Shown here in pieces: positions 10,528 through 19,786 of a DNA stretch of 19,786 nt. How positions within the stretch are numbered: the first letter of the stretch is position 1; each line of letters begins with the position of its first letter. Under the pieces are notes generated by a model. That model saw nothing but the letters and a program-made list of their open reading frames with translations. It was not told the DNA's origin and did not search any database. A program made the translations under genes and the position numbers. Source of the stretch: Lobulomyces angularis (lineage: Eukaryota > Chytridiomycota > Chytridiomycetes > Lobulomycetales > Lobulomycetaceae); assembly GCA_027604685.1 (NCBI GenBank), contig JADHYX010000407.1:1-19786 (forward strand), in the 5' to 3' direction.

Positions 10528-13500
10528 ATGGTAAAGTTAGGCAAAAAGAAAGAAGAAAAAAAGGATTCAGATAAAAATCAAGAAACTGAAAAAAAAAAAG
10601 AATTTGAATTGCATAATACTCAGCATGACGAGAACCATTTTTCAATTACTGAAGTTGATCAAAAATTTGAAAGTGCTTTCATTTTAATAAAAGATGAAGA
10701 CATTCCATATGAAGAAGATTGCCTACGAAATCCATAGTATGAAAGATTAAACGTAGATTAAATTTTTATTTTTTTTTATTTTTTTAGCACATTAAGGAGC
10801 TGGCTTCGTTACATAGAACATAAGCAAAATGCAAATTTTCAGTCAAAAGTGTTTCTTTATGAAAGAGCTGTTCTAGAATTGCCTGGATCGTATAAGCGTA
10901 TCTATTTAATTTCATAATTTTTGGTATTGATGGATTATAATTCCCATTTTAATAGTGTGGAAGCAGTACCTGGATTTAAGAGTAGCTGCAGTTCTAGACG
11001 GCCCTGAAGATCCAGAAACTGGATTGAAAAAGAGACTGTTGCATCCAAGGGATCCTCATTGGGAACTAGTTAATAATTGTTTCGAAAGATCATTAATGCT
11101 ATGTAACAAATTTCCTGTTATTTGGTAACTTTAAAACTAAATAATTATCTAACAGTTAATAAAGGCTGATGTATTGTAAATTTTTGATGCATCAATGCAG
11201 GCCAACTCAGACGAGAAGAGTATTTGATAAAGCGTTGGTCAGTTAACTACCTTAAATATATCTTATGTTTTTTAGATGTCCTTACCTATTACGCAGAATC
11301 AAAGGGTTTGGGATCTGTATTTAAAATTTGCCTCGCAAGTTGGAGGACTCACAGCTATTAAAGTTTGGAAGAGGTATTTGAAATTAGAACCAGAACAAAC
11401 CGAGTCTTATGTAGCCGTTTTACTTGAAATAGATCCTCCAAGGTATGCCGAAGCTGCAAGATGTCTTTCCGAATTAATTGAAACCCCGGCATTTAAACCT
11501 AAAAAGTCAAAGAGTACATACGAGCTTTGGACGCAACTTTGCGATCTTATTATTGCACATCCTGATGAGATGGACGTTGTTTCCGAAACTGTTTCTACTC
11601 CCATTGATGAAAAATTAGGTGTGGTATCGAAGTTAGACATTGATAAAGTTTTACGTTGTGGTATTAGCAAATTTTCCGATCAAGTCGGCAGATTGTGGAC
11701 TGCATTGGCTAATTACTGGGTATTCAAGTTGGAAGTAGAAAAAGCGAGAGATGTGTATGAAGAGGGCATTTCTAAAGTTACCACTGTTCAGGATTTTACA
11801 ATTGTTTTTGACGGTATTATTTTGTAAAAAATTGAGTTACTTACATGAAAATAGCATATGCTAAATATGCTGAATTTGAGTTATCTCAGAAAATGGAAAA
11901 TTTGGATAAGATTAGGGAAGAAGGGGATGAAGAAGAAATCCAAAATTTTGAAATCGATTTGGAAATGGAAATGTCGAAATTTGAAAGACTAATTAAACGC
12001 CGACCTTTTTTGGTAAATGACGTTTTATTAAGACAAAATCCTCACAATGTTCACCATTGGGAAAAAAGGGTTGAATTGTATTTAAAACTGGATGAGCAAC
12101 AAAAAGCCATTGATACCTATGTACAAGCAGTTGGAACAATTAATCCGAAAAGAGTTGATGGTAAACTTCATATGCTGTGGGTTCATTTTGCTCAGTATTA
12201 TGAAAACCTTGGCGATTTAAAAAGTGCGAGGCAAGTATTTGAAAAAGCTATTGATGTTCAATTTAGAAAAGTTGATGAATTGGCTGAAATTTGGTGTCAG
12301 TGGGCAGAAATGGAGGTAAATTTTAACGTCACTTAGAAAAAATAATTTTGTTAACATTAATTTAGTTGAGGCACGAAGAATTTGATTTAGCTCTAGAAGT
12401 TATGGGAAGGGCGACGACGATACCATCAGGAAAATATGTCTCTCAAATCAACTTTAATGATGAGACTTTAACTCCTCAAAGAAGGCTATTTAAAAGCTTA
12501 AAGTTGTGGTCCTTTTACGTTGACTTAGAAGAAAGTATTGGAACTGTTGAGAGCACCAAGGTTATTTATGACAAAATATTGGAATTAAAAATTGCGAATG
12601 CTCAAATAATTATGAATTACGCGTCATTTTTGGAAGAGCAAAATTGGTTTGAAGAGGTATGTTATTGAATAAAGTAAAATAATTAAATTTTTCCTTTACA
12701 ATAGAGCTACAAAGTATATGAACGAGGAATAGAATTGTTTGGGTATCCTGTAGCATTCGATATATGGACACTTTATCTAAATAAATTTTTGCAACGATAT
12801 GGGGGTACTAAATTGGAAAGAACTAGAGAATTGTTTGAATCAGCAATAGATAAAGTACCACCAAAGTATGCCAAACCTTTTTATTTAATGTATGCCAAAC
12901 TTGAGGAGGAGCATGGTTTAGCAAGGCATAGCATGAGAATATATGATAGAGCAGCTGCAGCCTGTTCAGATGAGGACAGATATGATGTGTATTTGATTTA
13001 CATTTCAAAAGCAACTCAATTTTTTGGATTAACAAGTACTAGAGAAATATATGAAAAAGCAATTGAGAGCTTACCAGATCGCAAAGCAAAAGAAATATGT
13101 TTAAAGTATAGTGAGTTGGAATTGAGTTTGGGAGAAGTGGATAGAGCAAGGGCAGTTTTCGCTTATGGTAGCCAATTTAGTGATCCAAGAAGTGATTTAA
13201 GTTACTGGAAGCAGTGGCATAATTTTGGTATTTTTATTTATTAAAAATAAATTAATAACAAATATAATTAGAAATTAAACATGGTAATGACGACACTTTT
13301 AAGGAAATGTTGCGGTAATAAAGATATATTGTTATTTTTTTTAATAAAACGTTTATAAATGGATAGAATAAGAAGATCAGTGCAGGCTAAATTTAATTCT
13401 GAAGTTAGTTACATATCGGCACAGCTTTTGGCATCTACAGGACAAAGCACAGTTGCTTTGACTACTATACCCTCAGACGCCATGGAAAGTTTAGAAGCAG

Positions 13501-13855
13501 AAATAAAAGAAGGAGAACAGTCTACAAGGGTAATGGGATTTGTTAGAGCAACGGATACAGAACCAAAAGTTGAACATGGTGAAGGCAATAATCCGGATGA
13601 GATTGACATTCAAGAGAGTGATGAGGGAGAATCAGAAGAGGGGGAAGATGTTAGCGTTGGAAATAAAAATGAAAAAATTGAAAAGAGAGATATTCCATTG
13701 GCAGGTAGGGCAGAAAAGAATTTTTAAAATATTTAAATTTTTTTTTAGTTTTTGGTGGCCTTGCTTCAAAAGTAGATGAAGAAAAAAAAGAAGAAAAAAA
13801 AATGGGAGCAAAAGATAGAATTGCGAAGAGAAAGAGAGAAGCAAATGACGAATAG
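10528..13855 (+). CDS. SYF1: Pre-mRNA splicing factor SYF1/XAB2, 11 exons, 953 aa
   Basis: A HAT-repeat scaffold of the Prp19-associated (NineTeen) complex, needed for spliceosome activation in the nucleus. Exons: 10528-10736, 10788-10897, 10956-11124, 11165-11237, 11276-11813, 11855-12315, 12366-12656, 12705-13227, 13272-13314, 13367-13704, 13749-13855 (2862 nt, in frame throughout). Diagnostic blocks in order: DIPYEEDCLRNPYTLRSWLRYIEHK, YERAVLELPGSYKLWKQYL, the TQTRRVFDKALMSLPITQ segment, RRPFLVNDVLLRQNPHNVHHWEKR, then many aromatic-rich HAT repeats (YERGIELFGYPVAFDIW, RTRELFESAID-like), EMLRIRRSVQAKFNSEV and AVFGGLASK near the end. A lysine/glutamate-rich N-terminal tail of about 40 residues and an acidic, then basic C-terminal tail flank the repeats. 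It is somewhat longer than the human and yeast proteins because of these tails. The start at 10528 was chosen because coding-like sequence begins there. Introns are 38-58 nt. Confidence 0.97.
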
Positions 13856-14003
13856 TCATTTTTACTGTAGGATATAGAGGAAGAATCCATTATTGATTTA
13901 TTTAATTTGGATACTAGAACTCTTTTTTTTTAATATTCATTTTAATATTTTATTTGATAAAAAATTTAAACATTGATGCCTTTTAAGATAAGGGATTTTT
14001 GTG

Positions 14004-14396
14004 TTAATAAAAATGGGGAACTTTTAAAAGGCGCGGTATGAAAAATGCATCTTTATCCAAAAAGTGAAGAATTTCATCGGAGTTTGGAAGAAAAAAGCAA
14101 TTTTGATTAGTTGAATGAGTTTGGCTGCTCTATTTTTCTCTAGTTCTAGCTGAACTTCTTAGCTATTTACAGTATGTATATTATATTTTGTGAATGTAGG
14201 ATGAGGGTTTGGGGTTTCTACTTCAAACTGTTGCGGTCCAAAAACGGAAATATTCCACTTTTCTTTTTTTACTTCACCGCGTCTTACAAATGCTCTTTTT
14301 ACTGAAAATTTAATTGTCACATTTTTTCCCAAAAACTCATAATCACTATATCCTACTTGCAGTACCTATACAGAAATAATAGCACCTCTTCATCAT
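14004..14396 (-). CDS. Small unidentified protein, tentative 3-exon model, 103 aa
   Basis: A strong open frame without any ATG runs from 14365 down to a TAA at 14159, with coding-like composition in an otherwise AT-poor-in-genes spacer (it contains GKNVTIKFSVKRAF, RRGEVKKEKWNISVFGPQQ, ETPNPHPTFTKY). Two introns of 40 and 41 nt, typical of this window, rescue it: exons 14386-14396, 14171-14345 and 14004-14129, total 312 nt. The donors are GTGCTA and GTAAAT, both acceptors are ATAG, and both junctions keep frame. The second intron removes the in-frame TAA and leads into LPNSDEILHFLDKDAFFIPRLL before a stop. The predicted start, ATGATGAAG, sits 1 base from the ABC transporter ATG on the other strand, and exon 1 is only 11 nt, so the 5' end is the weakest part. 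I do not recognise the family. A faint similarity of pattern to the C-terminal part of Mediator subunit Med18 is not enough to name it. It could also be a decaying gene remnant. Confidence 0.42.
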
Positions 14397-14397
14397 A

Positions 14398-17300
14398 ATG
14401 GAAAAAGTCGATTTAAGAAAGAGGACTGAATCCTCTTTTTTTTCTAAAATTACCTTTTCTTACATGAATCCTCTTCTCAACTATGGATATTCTCATCAAG
14501 ACATTAAATCTGAGCATTTCCCTACTGTTGAAGTAAAATTACAACTTTTAATTTTTCATTAAAAACTCTTTTTTTTTTTTTGAAATTAAATAGCACTCAG
14601 ATGATTCAAAGCATCTCTCTGAAAAACTGTATTCCTTCTGGATGGATGAGTACCTTGCAAAAAAAAATAATGCCAACTTTTTAAGAGTTATTATAAAAGC
14701 TTTTAAAAAACAATTTATCGTGCACTACATTTTAGCCATAACTTTTTCTTTATTAAAGGTGATTTCAATAATTTTAAATTTTTGTTTATTCAAAATTTCA
14801 ATATATGATAGTTAGTGCAAACGATTCTTTTCAGTAGATTTTTGCTCTCATTTTCTAAGGGATATTCTCTACAGGATCAAATAATATCTGGTTCAGTTAT
14901 GGTATTCGTGGTATTTTTTAATACATTTATTCAGCATTCATGCATGTTTTATGGAATGAGACAAGGTAAATTGATTTTTGTTTTTAAAGTTTTCCAACTT
15001 TTTAATTTAAATTTTTTTTGTAAAATAAAGGTATACGATTTAGAGTTTGCTTCTCTAGTTTAATCTATGGTAAAATGTTAAAACTGTCGTCAGGTCATGC
15101 ATCTTCAACGGGAAAAATAGTAAATTTAATTTCCAACGATGTTCAGCGACTTGAAGATGTTTCTCTATTTGTTCCTTTTTTGTTCACGGCCCCTATTGAT
15201 ATAATCTTATCTACTCTCTACTTATATTTCCAAATTGGTTACTCTGCTCTTTTTGCCCTTCTTGCTCTCTTTTTATTCGTGTTGGTTCAAAGTTACTTAG
15301 GGTATAGGATATAGCATTAATTACTTTGTATTCTAATAACAGGAATTTTCTAAGAAAAAAATTTGGTAGCATTAGATCCCACACAGTCAAACATAGAGAT
15401 GATAGAGTTAGAACTATTTCTGATATGATTGCTGGAATTTTGGTGGTTAAATTATATGCCTGGGAAGTATGTTTGAAAATCTGCATATTATTAAAATTTT
15501 TTTGTGATAGAATCCGTTCAAAACCAAAGTTGAGATTGATCGTAAAAAAGAAATGCATTTTATCAAAAATTCTGCAATTCTAAAAGCTTTAAATTTGACT
15601 CTTGCTTTTGCAGCAACAAGTAATATATTACTTTTTTACTTTTATTAAAATGTTTTTTCATTTATTTTTAAGCCATTATCTCAGTATTTCCTTTACTGTC
15701 ATTTTTTTTGATGGGAGGTTTCTTCACTCCCTCTGTGATATTCTCAGTCATTTCCATTATTTCTAACCTCCAAATGTTTTTAACTTTCTTCTTTGCAAAC
15801 GCTATAATGAATGGATCTGAAGCATTAGTTTCTATTCAGAGAATAAAAGAATTTTTACTCCTAAACGAAGTTACCAATAAAAAACTCATGATAAATTTAC
15901 AAGAAGACAAAGACTTGATAAGGAATAATATTTTTTGTAAAATTTATAATAATGCATCATTCAAATGGTCTAATGACAGTGCCTCTGAGACTATTCTTTC
16001 TGATATTAATTTTGAGATAAAGGGTGGTGAATTACTAGGAGTTTGCGGTCCTGTGGGAAGTGGAAAGTCTTCATTAGCATGTGCCTTACTTGGAGAAATG
16101 GAGTGCGCTAGCGGAAATTACTTTCTAAGAAAAAGTTTGGATGAAGCAGGAGAAAAATCTTTAAAAGTTGCCTACTGTAGTCAAGTGCCATGGATTGTGG
16201 CTGAAAGTATAAAAAATAATATACTTTTCCAGAATAAATATGATGGTATTGCAGACTATATAGTTTCTTGTATTCATTTTTTGATTTTAACATTTTAGAA
16301 ACTTGGTTCAACACAGTCATACAGATTTGTGAATTAGTGGAAGACATTAACTCTTTTCCTGATGGTGCTGACACCCTAATTGGTGAAAGAGGCGTTATGC
16401 TTAGCGGAGGTACACGGTATTTTCTTATTAGAATTAATTATTTTGTAGGTCAAAAAGCTAGGTTAGGGCTGGCTAGAGCGGTCTACGCTGATGCTGATTT
16501 CTATATTTTAGATGATCCATTATCTGCAGTAGACGCTAAAGTGGGAAAAAAATTGTTCGAAAATTGTATTAAAAGTCTTTTAATTAATTCTAAATCTACT
16601 GATTACGGAAATTATCGAAAAACACCTGCCACAGTGGTGCTAATTACGCATCAGTTACATTTTTTACCTAGATGTGAAAGGGTGTTAGTTTTAATAAACG
16701 GGAGAATTGAAAGCTTAGGAAGTTTTAATGATGCTATCATTAATAATATAAATAATAATGAATTTATTGAATCAATGAAAAATTTTAATTCTACTGAATT
16801 GGAAAATATTGAAGAAATCAAAACGTTTGATAGTGCTGAATCAATTTCAAATGAAACTATTCAAAATAACAGTGAAGTTGTATTGTCAACTCCTCACTGC
16901 GGCAAAGAGGGAGATTTGATCTTTGATAATTCTGCCGATCTCGACACAAAGAAAGAATTGAATGAAGAAGTTATAAAACAAGGTGTCGTTACCTTTTCAA
17001 CGTAAATAATTAACTTTTCTTTGTCTTTATTCACGAATTACCCTTCATTTTTAGCTATCTAAATTATTTCAAAAGTGGCGTTTCTATACTACATGTAATT
17101 TTTATATTTGCCTTATTGATATTGGGAGTAGCTGCTTCTATGATAACAGATTGGTGGATTAGCAGATGGACAAGCCAAAATATATTTGAACAACGTAACA
17201 ATGGTACCTTCAATGCTTCCTTCTATGTTTCTCTCGCTGTTCTGAGTGTGGTATTATTTAAATGAAGTCAAAAAAAATTTTTTTTTAAACCAAACCTTCA

Positions 17301-19363
17301 TTTTTAGTTAATTTCCATTTTCAGAGCCATGTTTTTCTTTTACGTGTGTTTAACATGTTCAAAGCATTTATTTTTGAAAATGCTTCAAAGTGTTTCAAGA
17401 AGCCCTTTGAATTTTTTTGAATTAAATCCACATGTATTTATATTAAAAGCAACTGATTGATAATTTTTTTTTGACTCTTTAGGGTCGATTACTCAATAGA
17501 TTCTCAAAAGATTTATCCACGGTGGATGAAATGTTACCTATTACAATCTATGATTTCACATCAGCATGTGGTTATGTTGTGGGATCATTAAGTATGATTT
17601 TTTTATTTTTTGAATTGTTAAATACAAAATAAAAATTAAACTTAACTTTTTTTAGTTCTTGCTTGCATATACATTCCTTTTCTCCTCATTCTTATTCCAT
17701 TTACTGTCTTTGTCTTCCTCAGGATTCGTACCAAATATATCGCTTCTTCGAGGCAAATAAAAAGACTGGATTCAGCTTCAAGATCCCCAATTTACTCAAC
17801 AGTCCCAACTACATTAGAAGGACTGATTACTTTAAGAGCATTCGGAAAAGGGGATTGGTTTAAGCTTTATTTCGATAACTTGCAAAATGAAAATACCAAA
17901 TTTATGTCTGCTTTTATTTCATCATCTCGATGGTGAGTAAATTATAAATTTAAAAAATTTTCTTTTAAATTTTGATTTAAAAATTACACATTTTTTAGGT
18001 TGGGGATTAGATTAGATTGGGTGGTTGGAACGTTTTTATTAGCAATAACTGCAATGTCTATAGTTATGAAAAATCTTAACTTAATACAGCCGGCTAGTGT
18101 TGGATTGGTTCTTACCTATGCATTTTCAATGTTGGGTACTCTTCAGTGGGCAGTAAGGCAAAGTGCTGAAGGTATGGATCATCCGAAAATTATATTAGCA
18201 AAATGAGTTTCTTTTTGTTGATAGTTGAAAATCAAATGATTTCAGTGGAAAGGATTTTAGAGTATACTAATCTACCCTCTGAAGCTAAAGAGGTAACTGA
18301 TGTGAAGTTGCCTCCAGACTGGCCAAATCAAGGTATTTATGCTGAATTGTTTTAATTTTTACCATTTTTTATAGGAGATGTTTCCATCAACCATTTGAGT
18401 TTGCAATATCCCGGTTCTACCAAAAAAGTCCTGAAAGATATTTCAATTCACTTTGCCCCTGGAGAAAAAATTGCTATTGTTGGTAGAACTGGAGCCGGAA
18501 AAAGTAGTTTACTTCAAGCTCTATTTCGTCTAGTAGAACCAACATCCGGAAATTTTGTGATAGATGGGTTTGATTTATCAACTTTAGGTTTGAGAGACTT
18601 GCGATCCAGAATATCTATTATTCCTCAAGAACCTTTTTGTTTCAAAGGAACTTTACGCTTCAATATTGATCCTTTTGCAATGTATAGTGATAAGCAACTC
18701 TGGGATGCATTAGCGTCAGTTGAGATGAAAAATATGGTAGAAAACTTAGATCTTAAATTAGATAGCGAAGTATCTGAAGGTGGAAGCAATTGGTCGGTGG
18801 GAGAAAGACAACTAATTTGCTTGACTAGAGCAATTCTTAGAAACACTAGATTAATTGTGATGTAATTAGCTGTTTTAAAAAAAAAAAAATTTTTTTTTTC
18901 TTTTAAGTAAAAATTTATTGTTTTTCACTTTTTTAAAGGGATGAACCAACAAGTAACATTGATAATCACACAGGTATAAATAAATTTTTTATTGAAGAAA
19001 CGCATTTTTTAAATTTTACGGTTTTTTTTTTTAAGATTCTTTAATTCAGCATGCCATTCGTTCTGAAAGTGGATTATTTGCCAACTCCACTGTTATAACA
19101 ATTGCTCACAGATTAAATACAGGTAAAAAAAAAAATAAGTAAAAATGTTTTATCTTATTGTTTTAAAAACACTAGTGATTGATTTTGATAAAATTATGGT
19201 ACTTGACGATGGAAAAGTGGTAGAATTTGGAAATCCTCATGAATTGTTGTCCAAAACAGATGAAACAGCTTGGTTTAATAGTATGATTCAGGAATTAGGT
19301 GAAGAAGCGGAAAACTCATTGAGAAAGATCGCTAAAGAAAGATTTGAAATAAAGAAATTATAG
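14398..19363 (+). CDS. ABCC/MRP-family ABC exporter, 19 exons, 1326 aa
   Basis: A full transporter, TMD1-NBD1-TMD2-NBD2, exporting organic anions or conjugates across a membrane; the substrate cannot be told. Exons: 14398-14532, 14594-14758, 14812-14965, 15031-15301, 15343-15466, 15511-15619, 15673-16245, 16299-16409, 16449-17001, 17055-17250, 17308-17433, 17483-17591, 17656-17932, 17999-18171, 18225-18332, 18375-18861, 18939-18973, 19036-19122, 19176-19363 (3981 nt). The short N-terminus SFFSKITFSYMNPLL shows there is no TMD0, as in 'short' MRPs. NBD1: Walker A GPVGSGKSS (445-453), signature LSGGQ (545-549), Walker B FYILDDP with Asp570 where a catalytic Glu would be, H-loop His615. NBD2: GRTGAGKSS (1098-1106), WSVGERQ (1201-1207), Walker B with Asp1225-Glu1226, His1260. 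The Asp in NBD1 and the degenerate NBD2 signature are usual for ABCC proteins. Coupling sequences VKLYAWE, GRLLNRFSKD, SRSPIYS, TLEGLITLRAF and VENQMISVERILEY are intact. Confidence 0.97.
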
Positions 19364-19690
19364 TTACATATAAGATATATATATAATTACATAAAAAAAC
19401 AGGATGTTTTCTTTTTTTTTACTTTTAATTTCTTTCGTTTTTACTTTATTTTTTGTAAAATATACAACCTATCAACTTTAAAAAGAATTTTTTGATAAGG
19501 CATTTATTAACACATCTAAAGCAAATAAAAACAACTTACAGTTTAAAATGCATCATTGACCTTGAAATTAAATTAATGAGTAAAGCTTTTTCCAGTAAGT
19601 TTCTTCTTATATATTTGTGTGTACTAAAAAAAAGTTTCTGGATGGCAAAAATTTTTTTCCAGTGTAGGTGAAAAAAAAAAAAAAACAACC
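19364..19690. other. 3' flank of the ABC gene, with one intron-like element
   Basis: AT-rich sequence follows the ABC stop. From 19595 to 19662 it carries an almost ideal intron signature: donor GTAAGT, TACTAA at 19622-19627, then a T-tract and CCAG. A short frame opens at ATG 19576 and could splice across it towards the right-end repeat. I cannot show that it codes for anything, and the downstream A-run makes frame unreliable. The minus-strand frame at 19536-19727 is not credible. Confidence 0.35.
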
Positions 19691-19784
19691 ATTTATCAGA
19701 ACTATACAATGAAGTACATAAATGCAAAATGTTAATAAGATATGTGAGGAAAAATTAGAAAAAATGAAGAAATTAACATAAAAT
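19691..19784 (+). repeat. Right arm of the inverted repeat shared with the left window end
   Basis: It matches the reverse complement of 1-96. The first 54 bases, starting ATTTATCAGAACTATACAAT, are identical; after them come a few substitutions and a 2-base deletion. In both copies one frame reads IYQNYTMKYINAK-Cys and then TAATAA, but because the DNA itself is nearly identical this is no independent evidence of coding. Confidence 0.9.
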
Positions 19785-19786
19785 AG

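Noticed and set aside
13359..13727. Separate gene starting MDRIRRSVQ
   Set aside because: Its first codons lie in an intron ending at 13366; the frame continues SYF1 as EMLRIRRSVQ.
13409..13890. Minus-strand Leu/Phe/Ser-rich frames
   Set aside because: They are antisense shadows of the Lys/Glu-rich SYF1 C-terminus.
16299..19122. ABC transporter as a catalytically damaged protein (Asp570 in NBD1, WSVGERQ in NBD2)
   Set aside because: Both deviations are normal for ABCC proteins; the other catalytic residues are present.
1..19786. Whole window as one large transposon with terminal inverted repeats
   Set aside because: There is no transposase, integrase or polymerase gene, and all internal genes are cellular.

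Overview
The window is nuclear DNA of a strongly AT-rich, compact, intron-dense eukaryote. Reading across stop codons by hand gave six gene models with about 72 spliceosomal introns. All have GT..AG ends, most are 38-65 nt long, and the commonest donors are GTAT/GTAA/GTAAAT-like. Every proposed junction keeps the reading frame. The pyruvate carboxylase reads like the fungal form, and the genes are alternating and tightly packed. I therefore favour an early-diverging fungus or fungal relative (Rozella/Cryptomycota-like), but I cannot name the species.

Layout, left to right: an inverted-repeat arm (1-96); a gene-free AT-rich stretch (97-828); a BCAS3-type WD40 protein (minus, 829-3580, 12 exons); a DUF676/ROG1-like serine lipase (plus, 3835-5368, 8 exons); a complete pyruvate carboxylase (minus, 5457-10144, 25 exons); the splicing factor SYF1/XAB2 (plus, 10528-13855, 11 exons); a small unidentified gene (minus, 14004-14396, 3 exons, tentative); a full-length ABCC/MRP transporter (plus, 14398-19363, 19 exons); and a second copy of the end repeat in opposite orientation (19691-19784).

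The genes alternate strictly in strand (- + - + - +), giving divergent pairs with short shared promoters and convergent pairs with short shared 3' spacers. They do not form a pathway. They cover membrane/autophagy-type WD40 function, lipid hydrolysis, anaplerosis (pyruvate to oxaloacetate), pre-mRNA splicing and membrane export. No transposase, CRISPR array, rRNA or tRNA was recognised.

The points most worth checking are the previously hidden small gene whose ATG lies 1 bp from the ABC transporter ATG, two places where alternative 5' splice sites would add or remove a whole targeting or membrane segment without changing frame (lipase and pyruvate carboxylase), extremely short introns and micro-exons in pyruvate carboxylase, and the inverted repeats at the two window ends.
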